This document shows positions 43,494-55,330 of a DNA stretch of 64,000 bases, piece after piece; positions within the stretch are counted from its first letter, which is position 1, and each line of letters opens with the position of its first letter. The position numbers and the translations under genes are program-made. The notes under the pieces were generated by a model, which worked only from the letters and a program-made list of their open reading frames with translations, had not been told where the DNA came from and made no database searches. Origin of the DNA: Paulinella micropora (taxonomy: Eukaryota > Cercozoa > Imbricatea > Euglyphida); the NCBI GenBank assembly GCA_009731375.1, contig BJOX01000005.1, forward strand, positions 34,143 through 98,142, read 5' to 3'.

Positions 43494-45585
43494 GGCAAAT
43501 GTCCTCCAAGGACGGGTCCTGGCTATTGCCGGACTGGATCAGACCGCCGATAAGGCTATTGACATCTTTGTCATCGTTGACACAGGGTGTAATACCTTGG
43601 GGCTGATCCACCCACGCTTGTCCACCAAGATGGGCCTGATTGACATGGACTTGCCCAGCCTGACAGCCCGCACGGCTCAAGGAATCATAACGATGGTTAG
43701 AGGTATACGCCTTTACATCCAAGTCCTCTCCACAAGAGGCTGGGATGAGATCTATCTCTACACCTCTCAGCATGTTCCCCCGGGAGCGGATATTTTGCTT
43801 GGTACTGCCCTTATCATGCAGACCAACATATCAACGGATGCACTCTTCACCCGCATGGCAGCTGGCCAACAGTGGCCGGCCGTGCCGACACGGGCGGAGA
43901 ACGAACAAATCGATATCCTCCTGGATGAGTTTGAGATCCTGACTCCGCCCCGACAGCCCAGCGAGACTGTCAATCAAGTTTTACGAAGCAGGACTATCCT
44001 GAGAGATGGTCCTTGCCAACAGATGGTCACGTTGATGGACCTCCCTTCGGATGATAACGAGGAGGAAGCCCAACAGCAAGACCTTAAGGAATGTCCCTTC
44101 AGTCTCCTCCATTTGGTGGCGATCACCACTGATGGGAGTGATGATGAGGAGGAACAGGAAGAGAAAGAAGAAAGCGAGGAGAAGGCAGACGAGACGGAGG
44201 AGAAGCAGGAGGATAGTACAGACCGTACATCTCCCACACCGCGACAGACAGGATCTCGGACCACAGCGGCCCAACTGGACCGTACACCGGTCTCGGCATT
44301 TCCGATCACGGGTCTTCCCCCGATACGTGAGGAGGAGGACGTGACTCCTCAGGGACCACCGTCATCTGATGAGACTGCGACTTCAGCCCAGGCTGATCTT
44401 GAAGGAGCCACGGCTTCAAGCTCAAGCTCGAGTTCTTCGAGCTCGGGGCAAGATCACCGGGCCACGCAAGCCTCACAAGAGACTCCCGGAGGACCGTCGC
44501 CCACTCCCTCCAACATCAGCGCGTCTTCTAGTGAGTGGGGACGCAAGCCCGGATCGGACGATACGCCTAGCCGGTTAGGACCCAGGGTGTCCCCCACGTC
44601 GCCCACTTACTCACCGACGACACCCGGGGTATCGCCCACTTATTCGAAGGTCACGTCACCAGCGTCTCCTAGCACTATGGCGCAAACAAGTGCTAGCGTT
44701 ACATCGCCCGCACTCGCTAACGCCGTCCCGTCTCCTAACGCACCAGCTTTTTCTCCGACACCGACACAGGAGGTGAGGGAGGTAATCGTGATAGATGGCT
44801 CACCCACGGTATACGTAGCGACATCGTCATCGGGGACACAGGCACGTCAAACCAATACGCCTGTGTCACAATCGCAAGCTAGCACTTCATCGTCCCCCAT
44901 GCCACTATCACTCCCACCCTTGGTCCAGCCCCGTTCTACACCAATTTGGACACAGGGAGCACAACGATCATTGGGTTTTCCCCTCATTCCCTTTCGCTAT
45001 GGATCTATCTCTCCTAACGCAGCTCGAACCTTCCCACAAGGAGATCAGAATCTGACTAATTTCCAGCTCATAGCGTTCCGAAGTCGCGCTATAACGGATA
45101 CTGGTATAAGACAGCTCGACCGGGAAAATCCTATAACTCCGCGAAGAGCGGGTTTAGCTACTCCAGGTAGAAGAAGCCTGATGCACCCAGTAGGGCCACG
45201 AATGGTTACTCGCACACTGGTCAATTTCGAGAGAGCTATGCACCGCGAAGGTTTGAGCATACCAGCCGTCCCGCAAATAGGTGGGGTAGTTTTGAAGGAT
45301 TTCTATAATGACAGGAAGTCCCTGTTCATTATTCAAAATCCGATTCTTCGCCTCCGCCCTTATTGGGAAGATCTCGTCCAATTTGGTGGGCACTTTCATT
45401 GCAACCATCGTTGCTACCATTACCTGCCTTACCTCGTCCGGGTCCATGGAATCTACGCGGACCCGTCTTTTAACGATCCAGGTAATATCAATATAGTGCG
45501 CCATCGCCTCGAGATCCGCGGTGACAGTAGCTACAGTATCCCGATACGTAGCCTGTTGGACTCTAGGGGCTACGTATGCTACTGA
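43465..45585 (+). CDS. Retropepsin-type protease with long linker and unrecognised domain, element E
   Basis: 706 residues, uninterrupted. Retropepsin core: IFVIVDTGCNTLGLIHPRL (about 43567-43625, DTG intact), GADILLGTALIMQ (flap/ILG region). An acidic segment (EEEQEEKEESEEKADETEEK) and a Ser-rich linker follow, then YSPTTPGVSPTYSK repeats reminiscent of the RNA polymerase II tail. A C-terminal ~200-residue domain (PRMVTRTLVNFERAMHREGL ... PYWEDLVQFGGHFHCNHRCY) is one I do not recognise. Expected role of the first part: maturation of Gag-Pol. Confidence 0.65.
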   Translation: MSLPYDGARKANVLQGRVLAIAGLDQTADKAIDIFVIVDTGCNTLGLIHPRLSTKMGLIDMDLPSLTARTAQGIITMVRGIRLYIQVLSTRGWDEIYLYTSQHVPPGADILLGTALIMQTNISTDALFTRMAAGQQWPAVPTRAENEQIDILLDEFEILTPPRQPSETVNQVLRSRTILRDGPCQQMVTLMDLPSDDNEEEAQQQDLKECPFSLLHLVAITTDGSDDEEEQEEKEESEEKADETEEKQEDSTDRTSPTPRQTGSRTTAAQLDRTPVSAFPITGLPPIREEEDVTPQGPPSSDETATSAQADLEGATASSSSSSSSSSGQDHRATQASQETPGGPSPTPSNISASSSEWGRKPGSDDTPSRLGPRVSPTSPTYSPTTPGVSPTYSKVTSPASPSTMAQTSASVTSPALANAVPSPNAPAFSPTPTQEVREVIVIDGSPTVYVATSSSGTQARQTNTPVSQSQASTSSSPMPLSLPPLVQPRSTPIWTQGAQRSLGFPLIPFRYGSISPNAARTFPQGDQNLTNFQLIAFRSRAITDTGIRQLDRENPITPRRAGLATPGRRSLMHPVGPRMVTRTLVNFERAMHREGLSIPAVPQIGGVVLKDFYNDRKSLFIIQNPILRLRPYWEDLVQFGGHFHCNHRCYHYLPYLVRVHGIYADPSFNDPGNINIVRHRLEIRGDSSYSIPIRSLLDSRGYVCY

Positions 45586-45699
45586 TCTAATCAGTTGGTC
45601 CGAATGTAAGCACGTGGCGACGTAACTATACTGGTGCGCATCCTCGTAGTTATCTACTTCAAGGTGCTGGGACCGACATCGCTGTAGATCTATGTGGCC

Positions 45700-46511
45700 T
45701 GCGGCTAGATGTCAGATGTCATGAGACAGGTTACCAATAGAGACCGTATATTCCTCGACAACAAGGGATATATCGCGCCTTATATCGGTCCAGGATTCGT
45801 TTACCCTCAAGTCGTCCACACCTTTTCAGGCGTTACTATGAAAAGTATGAACGTCTGTCATCCAGAGCATCCTCCTAACCTTTTTCAGCCTGAGGATGTC
45901 CTACTTTCGGAATGCATAGCTTTTGTTCCATGCTTGCAAGGCGAAGTCCCGCAAACCAATCCCCCAGGACGATTGGATGCTTCTCGTGACACGCACCGAG
46001 CGGGATGCGTGTGCTGATCGGAAGAACAAAAGCCTGCTAACCAAAGTAACGCTCCGTTCCTCCGAACAAACCGTTCCACGACGAAAATCAGCACGCTGCT
46101 GAATGACCTCCCTCTCAAGTTGGTACTGCCGACCTTAGTTATGAATCGGACCCCACTGACGGTGTTTCACTACCCGCCGGTTTGGGGACGATCCAGAGCT
46201 CAATTGGCCTCAATTCTGGCTTTGGGATTGGACGACCATGAGCCGATATCTGATAGTATTGCCCTTCTTTTTAGGCACTACATGTCACACTCACAAGAGC
46301 GACCGTATGGTTTCATGGGCCACCTATCAGGGCTCTACCCGGGACATGTGAGACAGAGTGTGCCTCAGCAGATTCTGAACCACGTAGTCCCATTCCCATG
46401 GTCCCACACTGTATCGGTGGAACCAGTGCGATCAGGGGGGAACCCAGGACAGCCTGACGAAGACCATCTCGGCTGCTCTATTTTCCTGCGATGCAAATTC
46501 GTCTTTGAGCA
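45700..46511 (+). pseudogene. Element E: unrecognised domain, fragmented, cut by piggyBac F
   Basis: Open pieces: 45709-46017 (RDRIFLDNKGYIAPYIGPGF, NVCHPEHPPNLFQPEDVLL) and 46120-46511 (RTPLTVFHYPPVWGRSRAQL, FPWSHTVSVEPVRSGG). These pieces are in the position of the D domain at 20858-21982. The second is interrupted by the terminal repeat of F at 46512. Confidence 0.45.
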
Positions 46512-49440
46512 TATTGTCTATGTGCCTGGTGATACCATATGGTATCGGATGATACCATATGGTATCAGTTTTTCAGAACTTTTTTTCAAAAAATTCTCTC
46601 GATCAAACCGGAGCAGTTTTGATGAATAAAACACTAGAAAAATGTTGAAAAAGTCCCTAGGAAGCGACTCGTAAAATTTCTTGACAAAATTTTTAGTTGA
46701 AGTTCTTTTTTGTTTATTGAAGGGTGACCCCTCCCACTGCCCTTTTTCCACGTGAACCTACCACATAACGATTTTTTTGAGAAAAGATGGAGGTGGGAGA
46801 CACCCTTTCAGTCCCAGTTTCTCGGTTTGAAAAGCCATGGGCCAAAAAGAAATTTGGTGATCCCACCTTTCAACACATTATGGCTTTGGGGGTGTTGAAA
46901 GAAAAAGAAACAAAACACCAAAAAGCTTTAGCTACGATGCGTTTTGACGAGAAGGATTATTACTTCTTGACCAAGCATTTGAGGCCCGAGCCTGGGCAGG
47001 CAGGGTCGAGTTGGAAGTTCATGAATGAGGACGAGGAAGAGGTAGAGATGGAATTATCGGAGGACGAAGAAGAAGAACAAGAGGTGCAGGATGATGAACA
47101 AAAACAGGACCAGAACGACCAGGTACAGGAGCAGGAAAACGAAGAGGAGGAGGAGGGAGGAGAGGATGAAGCGGTTCCCTTTCTAAACCCTAGCCCTTTT
47201 ACAGCAGGGCAATTAGAGGAAGAGAAAGAAAGGCTTTTGGGGAAGGGGTTCCAGTGGACGGTGGGACCGCAGGCAGTGGACTGGAGCGCAGATCGGCCTC
47301 GACACAAAGCAAAGTCTACGATGGAAGACAAGTTTGATGTCTCCCCACTCACGTCCCACCTCCTCTCTCTCTGTTGTTTCGCTTTCTTTTCACTATTCCA
47401 GTATAGCCCAACACCCTTTACACTTTCTTTACATGTGTATGTAATTTTCATTGAATATTGTTTTGTTGTTTCAGAGAAAAACCTTAATCAAAATAAATTT
47501 TCAACTTACTTTTTCTTGTCTTTGTTGTATGCAAACATGGTGTCCACTTTGATGCAAAATATTTCGCAATTGCTATTTTTTTTTTTTTTTTGTGTGTGTT
47601 TTTCCTACTTGTAGACACTTTTTTCATTTTTTCCCGATGTCTGCTGTTACAACCATTTTACAACTTACCAACCAGGAGCTAGCGAAGCAGGAAAATCACA
47701 GATTAGCCAGGGCATTGACAACAGAAGAATTCATGGTTTTTTTGGGGTTGTCGCTTCGCATTTCATTGGCGGACAGGGGTCGCAGGAGGTCACACTGGGC
47801 ACCCAAGGATGGTGAGGGTACAGACGGACTGCCAGGGGATGGTTTTGGAGAGTATATGGCCCTGAACAGATTCGACACCATACTGAAGTGCTTACGAACT
47901 GGTCCCCCCCCCCCCTGATGCTGATCCTTTTTTACCGATTCGCGCTTTCGCTGAGGCGGTTGATGCAAAGGCAAGGGCAGCCATCGTTCCAGGAGCAGTC
48001 ATTACGATTGATGAGAGTATGGGACAATTTACGGGAGACGGAATGCCTGGCCAAATGATCGTCCCCCGCAAGCCAATCCCTGTGGGAAGGGAGTACCACA
48101 CCGCCTGCGATGTTGAAACGGGGGTCTGCATTGCCATGGAATTGGTGGAGGGTAAGGATAGGGATAGGCAGAAGCAATACGCCCATGAGTTTGGTGTTAC
48201 AACTGCAACTACATTACGATTATCCAAGCCATGGTGGGGAACAGGTCGAATCTTCGTTGGGGACTCGTGGTTCGCTTCTTGCAAAACAGCAATCGAGATG
48301 AAGAAAAGGGGTGTCGATTTTGTTGGAATGGTGAAGACGGCTCACTCTGGCTTTCCTGTGCGGCTACTTTGGGGCTTACGGGGGGGGGGAAGAAGGGTGA
48401 TTTGGCCTCAGCCACATGCGAAAAGGATGGGGTAAAGCTCCTGGCAGTCAACCAAAACGACCATAATCAGCAGCAAATTATTGTCACATGTTCCACAACC
48501 TTGCCTGGTAAGCCGCGTAATGCCCGTTTTAGTAAGACCGTACCCCGTGTCCCAAGGTGCGAGGCTGTGGCGTTGTATTATTCAGCGTTTAATGCAGTGG
48601 ATATGTTCAATTCGTGCAGACACGGGTCGAACTCTCTCAATCTGTCCTTTATTTTGAATGACTGGCGCAAGGTCGACTTCATGATTTTGCTGGACTTTAT
48701 TGTCACAAATGCGTACAAGCATTACTATTTTTTTAGCCAGTCCTCATTGGCCAACCTCAATATGATGAAAGGCAACAATAGGCCAGGGTATTTCAAATCT
48801 GTGCTTGCTTCGTCCCTCCTCAAACAAGGTGTTCCTCCTGATTCTGACCGCCCCTCTGTCCCACCTTCTGAACCCAACGCTCCTGCCCAACCTGGCGCCC
48901 CAAAATGCATGGAACTGTGTAGGTATCCCTTAGTCATCATGTCCGACAAAGTCAAAAAGAAACAGCAGGTAGGAAGAGCATATTCTGAGAGTACGGAGAG
49001 GCCGAAAAGACGTAGATGCCGAGTCTGTTTGTATGATTACACAGCAAAGAAGGTCTCCATGACGAGTTTTTATTGCACCTCCTGCGGTCCTGAGATGCCA
49101 TTGTGCAGCGGGGAAGGCAGAACGTGTCATGCCTGGCATAAACAAAACGGAAAACCGAAAAAAAAAAGCAGCGGACTTAATTTTCATCGCTTTGAAGTAC
49201 GTTTTTTTTTTGTTACCACATGGTATCAGATCCTTTTTTTACTTAAGCGCGTTGGAAACCAGACACTGAGGCAGCGGCCTCCAAACAATTTGTAATAAAT
49301 TATTCTTACTTTTGATAATTGAAAAATAATATTTATTAATATTATTAATAAATTTTTTTGATTTTATTATTTTTTTCAGGTCCGGAAGTCAGGTGATTCT
49401 TGATATCATATGGTATCCAGGCACAGGCACATAGACAATA
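46512..49440 (+). mobile_element. PiggyBac-type DNA transposon F
   Basis: Terminal inverted repeats start TATTGTCTATGTGCCTG at 46512 and end with its complement at 49440; the right copy has an extra GGCACA. Inside each end lies a palindrome GATACCATATGGTATC (46531-46546, again 46551-46566; variant at 49402-49417 and weaker at 49212-49227). It encodes a piggyBac transposase. I do not see the TTAA duplication usual for piggyBac. The right flank runs into an N gap (49451-49460). Confidence 0.8.
46787..49295 (+). pseudogene. PiggyBac-type transposase (DDE_Tnp_1_7 family), probably spliced, two frameshifts
   Basis: Exon 1 from ATG 46787 has an acidic middle (DEEEVEMELSEDEEEEQEVQ). An intron probably lies between about 47340 and 47614 (polypyrimidine then TTGTAG). 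Exon 2 then reads LTNQELAKQENHRL, EFMVFLGLSLRI and YMALNRFDTILKCLR. The catalytic triad is TIDESM (Asp at 48010), VGDSWF (48261) and NAVDMFNSCRHG (48600), followed by SLNLSFILNDWRKVDFMILL. A C-terminal Cys-rich finger follows (CRVC...CTSC...CHAWH, about 49018-49140). Breaks fall in a C13 run (47905-47918) and a G9 run (48380-48390); both could be sequencing errors. It would cut and paste the element. Confidence 0.8.
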
Positions 49441-49600
49441 ATAATCTGGCNNNNNNNNNNGCAATGGTTTGCATGCCTCTACTATTTTTTTTTCGATTGC
49501 CATCGAATTCAGACATAAGATATTGCACCCACCCATGTGATATCAAGAGGCTTACCGTGCAGACGCACGCGACTTAAATCTTTTTCTCGGATCTACCGGC
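49441..49600. other. Junction between F and E with assembly gap
   Basis: 10-N gap at 49451-49460, then about 130 bp without a recognisable frame. E coding resumes near 49590. Confidence 0.5.
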
Positions 49601-50204
49601 GAACTATTTTGGACAAATGGATGTGACGATATGTTCTAAGAACAAACATCATCCCATCCTCGCGGTAGACCAATCGGAAGTAAGTCCCGATAGAGCTATG
49701 CTCGAGCGCCACCTTTCTGACTCCAAGCACAGAAAGATGGTGGAGAAAAATCTGAATTTGTTGGTTCAACCATCCTCATGGATGGAAGAACGATGGGTTA
49801 GGATATTAACACGCTAGCCCCAGTACAGCGATACCTTCTTCAGGACTTGCCACCCACGGAGTTCGACCAGAAGTGGTATTGTACAACCATACCGGCAGTC
49901 CCCTTTTTCATGCAGGTGCAGACAGAGGTGAGTGCATTTCAGTACACGCTCAACGCACCAGATTATGAGGAAACCCAGGTAGTAGTGCAATCATGCACGT
50001 ATTCACCTTGTCTTGCAGATATCCTGAATCCGTACTCGAGAGCGCTGCGAGCCAATGGTTACCCATACGGTGCCCCGGCCATACATGACGACATGGACGT
50101 CAAAGAAACTGTACCAAATATTGTGCGCATCGATCTCGCCTCGACTTATCTTGGAACTCGGGTAGACATCCGGGATACACGAGACATAGCGGCTTACCTA
50201 AATC
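49590..50204 (+). pseudogene. Element E: NPYSR...YPYGAP domain, 5' portion
   Basis: A first frame (49617-49817) ends at TAG. The frame from about 49805 continues: LAPVQRYLLQDLPPTEFDQK, YCTTIPAVPFFMQVQ and DILNPYSRALRANGYPYGAP (50019-50077). The frame is cut at 50204 by element G and resumes in phase at 55859. D carries the same motif at 22465-22524. Confidence 0.55.
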
Positions 50205-50689
50205 AAGTCAACTTTGGGAAAAAATATACCTTGTTTACCAAAAGTATACCTTGACTACTTTTGGTGAAGGCACGGATAAGAATGGTGAAGTAATGCACAA
50301 GAACGGTAAAGAGCTTGATCATTAAGTATTCCTATCTGTCATAAATTGATTTTGTCCATATAATCATTGATAAACTTGAATTGACGTCTGTTGTTGGGTG
50401 CAACCGATTTTTTACCGTAAAGTTTGGTGAAGCTTGGTAAAGTTTCATGCAACTTCTAGGTTTATTAATGTAGATAAGCTCGTATTATTTAATAATTCAA
50501 TAAAAATTATGCTTCTACATTACTAGTAAGTAATAGTATTACCGGTAACTTAAAGATAATCTCAGGAAAATCAAACAAACAATCCTGCTAATTTTTCAGT
50601 CAGGAGGGGGGTGGGGGGGGGGGGGGGGGGGGGGGGGNNNNNNNNNNNNNNNNNNNNNNNNNNNNNNCGAGAAGAACAAGACGAAGAAG

Positions 50690-51690
50690 TATCAAGGAAA
50701 GCCAGCACCAAACAACAAACAAGAGACCTCAAGCAACGAACGACGAGCAACAAATAGTCAGCAACAACAAACTCAATCAAAAAACGATACTAACCGACCC
50801 GACTCGACAAGCGAGAGACAAGCAACAAGACGCAAGCTACCACCGACAGGCAACAAGCATAACAAGCAATAAGCAATATAACAAGCAACGAGGAAAAAGC
50901 AACGACCAAAAAACAACAAGCAACAAACCTCAGTGACAACAGTGACAAACACAAACAACCAGCAACAATGAATAAGCAACAAGGAATAATGAGATACTGG
51001 ATAAAGACAACCAACAAGCAACAATATCAATTGAAGGACAAGCGACCAGCAACAAGCATACAAACACAACTAACAAGCAACACGCAGCAAGCAACAAGTA
51101 GCAATAAGATACTAGTATGCGCAAAAGACAAGCAACGTCCAACTAGCAGCAATAAGATACAAGCAACGGACAAGCGACAAGCGACACGCAGCAGATGACA
51201 AGCAAAAAAAAGCACAAATAACAATTTAAAAATAAGCGACAAACGACCAGCGACAAGCGGCAAGCATTAACAGAAGGCAGAAGCAAAGGAAGAAGAAACT
51301 AGGAAATTAAAGGACAAGCAATGGCAAACAAGCACTAATAAGATACAAGCAACGGTCAAGCGACACGCAGATGACAAGCAAAAAGCAACAAATAACAAAA
51401 AATGAGCGACAAACGACCAGCGACAAGCGGCAAGCACTAACAGATGGCAGCAAGTGACAAGTGACGTCGACAAGGGGCAAGGAAAAACAAAAATTGGCAC
51501 AACACCAAGCAACAAGGTAAGCGACAAGCGATTTGCGACGACAAGCAACAAACAACAAATAAGCACCAAGTATCAAGCGACAAGCGATTTGCTACAACAA
51601 GCAAGAAACAGCCAACAACAACCAACAGCCAACAGCCAACAGCTAGAACATCCAACAAGCGACAAGCAACAGAACAACAAAACCAGTGCT
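50690..51690. repeat. Degenerate CAAGCAACAAGCGACAAG array
   Basis: About 1 kb of variants of ACAAGCRACAAGC. It is the reverse complement in kind of the GCTTGTTGCTTGTCGC arrays at 52190-52485 and 54070-55330, so the two sides of G can pair over long distances. Reading frames here are repeat shadows. Confidence 0.85.
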
Positions 51691-51699
51691 AAATAAGTC

Positions 51700-52190
51700 A
51701 AGTGGAGTCCAAGAAAACACACGCGAATGGCTATGAACACAGAACGTTGCTGAAAAACCATTATTCACGAAAACAAACCAATCTCCACCAAGCAAAGCAA
51801 ATATTCACTCTCCCAAATCCTCAAAACTTAAACCAAGCCCAACTCCAACAAGCATCCAAATATTTGCATAGACAATGTACTATGAACCAAACAAAATCGT
51901 CATCTCAAGACAAAGACACAGACAAATCTTGTTCAACGACGCTCAACCATTTCAATCAACACCAAACCAAAGAAAAACAAAATAAACGTCAATCTTCACC
52001 ATTTGGTAGGAAAAAAAAACCAGAAAAATGGCAATACTTGGCCTATAATGACAGCATTTTGCCATCCGGTCAACGGATTTGGTAATCTTCGCCAAAATTT
52101 TGGTATGAAAGACACACATTTCCTTTGTTGCCTGCACCGCCAATATACACGACACCACAAAAAGCAACTGCCACAAACACTGGCCACCGA
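51700..52190. other. Unique core of element G
   Basis: The only non-repetitive stretch inside G. Open frames exist on both strands (plus 51702-52085; minus 51952-52176, the latter with a hydrophobic start), but neither resembles a known protein. No transposase motif seen. Confidence 0.4.
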
Positions 52191-52485
52191 CAACATTGCT
52201 TCTTGTTTGCGTTTGTTGTTTGTCATTTGTTGAAATTTGCTTGTTTCTCTATCGTTTGTCCATTTCGTTTGTTGTGGTTTGTTGCTTGTTGCCGCTTGTT
52301 TTTCTGTCATTGCTGCTGTTTCTTGTTGCTTGTTGCTTGTTGCTTGTTGTTTGTCGCTTGTCGCTTGTCGCCTGTCGCTTGTCGCTTGTCGCGTGTTGTT
52401 AACAGTTGTCACCTGCTGTCGTTTGTTGTTTGTCGTCTGTTGCTTGTCCATTGTTGCCTGTTGCTTGTCGCTTGTTGCTGGTTGA
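52190..52485. repeat. GCTTGTTGCTTGTCGC array (left)
   Basis: Degenerate 5-6-mer array in the opposite orientation to 50690-51690. Confidence 0.85.
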
Positions 52486-52487
52486 TG

Positions 52488-52488
52488 A

Positions 52489-52533
<45 letters not shown>

Positions 52534-52738
52534 GGTGGTGGTGATGATGATGAGGATGATGATTCGATGATGATGATGATAATGATGATGATGATGATGA
52601 TGACATTGATAATGATGATGATGCTGCTGATGATGATGATGATGGATGATGGATGGTGCATGGTGCATGGTGGATGATGGATGATGATGAGATGATGATG
52701 AGACGATGATGAGATGATGATGATGATGATGCTGATGG

Positions 52739-52769
<31 letters not shown>

Positions 52770-53426
52770 TGATGAACGGATGATGAATGGATGATGATAT
52801 GATGGATGATGATGGGATGGTGATGATGAGGATAATGGTGATGGATGATGATCATGGACGATGATGATGGACGATGATGGACGATGATGGATGATGATGG
52901 ATGATGATGATGATGATGATGATGATGGATGATGGATGATGTTGGACGATGATGGACGATGATGGACGATGATGGACGATGATGGATGATGATGGATGAT
53001 GATGGATGATCGATGATGATGGATGATGATGGATGATGGTGATAATGATGATGATGATGATGATGATGATGATGCTGCTGCTGCTGATGATGATAAATTG
53101 TTGGTGGTGGAGTATAGGTGGTGGTTGTGGTGGTGGTGGAGTATAGGTGGTGGTGATGACGATGATGATGATGATGATAATGATGAATCCATGATGGTGA
53201 TAGATGATAGATGATGATGGATCATGATGGATGATCATGACGATGGATGATGACGGATAAATTAAATGATGGATGATGATAATGATGATGATGATGATGA
53301 ATGATGACGGATGATGATGAAGACGATGATCAATTTCGAAGATGATGATGATGGTGGTGGTGGTGGTTGTGGTAGTGAAGTATAGGTGGTGATGGTGGTG
53401 GTGGTGGAGTATAGATGGTGATGGAT

Positions 53427-53469
<43 letters not shown>

Positions 53470-54020
53470 GGATGGATAGATAGATAATAGGGATGATGAT
53501 GATGATGATGGATGGATGGTGATGGATGGCGATGGATGATGATGATGATGATGATGTGGTGGTGGTGGTGGTGGTGGTGGCCATGGTGGCGGTGGCGGTG
53601 GTGGTGGCCATAGTGGTGTTGGTGGTTGTGGTGATGGTGGTGATGGTGGTGATGGTGGTGATGGTGGCGATGGTGGCGATATCGATGGCGGCGATGATGA
53701 TGATGATCATCATCATGATCATCATCAAAATGGTGATGGTTATGGTGGTAATGATGATCATCAGCAACATGATCATCATCAAAATCATTATCACCAGCAT
53801 CACCACCATCAAATCCAACATTACAATCATCATAATCATCCATCATCACCACCACCGCTACCACCATCACCAAATCCAACTTTACTTTCTTCTTTCTTTC
53901 AGTTTCTTCTTACACTTCACGTTGTTGTTTGATTGTTGACGATGATAAAAGTAATATTGGATTTGGTGAAGTGGTGGTGGTGGTGGTGGTGATGATGATG
54001 ATGATGATATGATGATTATG
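52488..54020. repeat. (GAT)n/(GGT)n trinucleotide domain
   Basis: About 1.5 kb of GATGAT, GGTGGT, GGATGAT and (GATA)n (53428-53470), turning to CATCATCA on the same strand at 53703-53880. A short unique piece at 53880-53980 interrupts it. All long frames are repeat shadows (poly-His/Ile/Ser on minus). Confidence 0.9.
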
Positions 54021-54069
54021 ACAACGCCCTTTCCTTGTCAGTTCTTTCCCCTCTTTTTGTTTGATGTAT

Positions 54070-55330
54070 TGCTTAGTGTAGCTTGTTGCTTGTTGCTTGT
54101 TGCTTGTCGCTTTTAGTTTCTTTTACACTTTACCCTTTGATTGTTTGATGGTTGATGACTATTCTAGTAAGTTTTGATTTGGTGGTGGTGGTGGTGGTGG
54201 TGATGATGATGAGATGACCTATCCTTGTCAACTCTCTTTGTGTTTGGTATTGCTTGGTATTCCTTAAACGCTGGTCGTTTGCGGCTTGTTGCCTGTTGCT
54301 TGTTGCTTGTCTTGTCGCTTGTCGCTTGTCGCTTGTTGTCGCTTGTCGCCTGTTGCTTATTGTTGATTCTGTTGTCGCCTGTCGCTGTCGCTCGTCGCTT
54401 GTCGCCTTTCCCTCGTCGGCTGTCGCTCGTCGGCTGTCGCTTGTCGCTTGTCGTTTGCAATTGTTCTTTATTTCTTGATGCTCCTTGTTGCTTGCCGTTT
54501 GTCGTTGCTTTGCTGTTGTGCTCTTACTTGCTTGTTTGCTTGTTTGCTTTTTGCTTGTCGCTTGTCGAGTGTTTATGCTATTTGTCTGTTTGTCTGTTGC
54601 TTGTTGGTGGCCATTCCTTCTTGTTGTTTGTTGCTTGTTGCTTTCCGAGCCTTTTCGCTTGTTGCTTGTCGCGTGCTGCATGTTGGCTGTCGCTGATTGG
54701 TTGTTGGTTGTTGCTTGTCCTTTGCTAGTATCTTAGTAGTTTTTTGCTGCTTGTTGCTTGTTGCTGCAGCTGGTTGTTTGTCGCCTGTTGCTTGTTGCCT
54801 GTTGCTTGTTGCTTGTTACTTGTTACTTATTCCTTTTGTTTTTGTCGCTTGTCGCTTTTTTGTTGCCTGTTTTCGTGTTTTGTATCGCTTGTCTGCTTGT
54901 CGCTTGTCGCTTGTTGATGCCGTTTGTCTTTTGTCTTTTCTTTTGTTGTCAGTTTCTTGTTATCTTCTTTTCGCTTGTCGCTTGTCGTCTGTTGTTGATT
55001 GTCCTTTGCTAGTATCCTTTTGTTACCTGTTGTTTGTCTTTTGCTAGATCTAATATTGTTGCTTGTTGCTTGTTGCTTATTGCTTGTTGTTTTTGTTTGT
55101 CGCTGGTTCTTGTTGCTTGTTGCTTGTTGCTTATTGCTTGTTGCTGGCTGTTTGTTATTTCGTAGAGTTTATAACTTGTCTTACTTCTTCTTGCTGGTCT
55201 GTCGCTGTGGTCACGCTTGTGGCTTGACAAGTGGGGTCGGATCGGTTGTTAACGTTGTCGCTTTTTGCTTGAGTTGTTGCTGACTGTTTGCTGCTCGTTG
55301 GTCGTTACTTGTGGTACACCGTTCTCGTTT
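54070..55330. repeat. GCTTGTTGCTTGTCGC array (right)
   Basis: About 1.2 kb, interrupted by (GGT)n at 54180-54202. From 55331 to 55826 the sequence is mostly unique AT-rich DNA with subterminal GGTGAA-type motifs. Confidence 0.85.

Noticed and set aside
51952-52176. Minus-strand 74-residue ORF with signal-peptide-like start
   Set aside because: Single short ORF inside a low-complexity element, no homology recognisable; mentioned only under the unique core.
52488-54020. Long poly-Ser/His/Asp ORFs
   Set aside because: They are frames of (GAT)n and (GGT)n repeats.
54130-55283. Leu/Val/Cys-rich hydrophobic ORFs resembling multi-span membrane proteins
   Set aside because: They are produced by GCTTGTTGCTTGTCGC repeats; the hydrophobicity is an artefact of the repeat.
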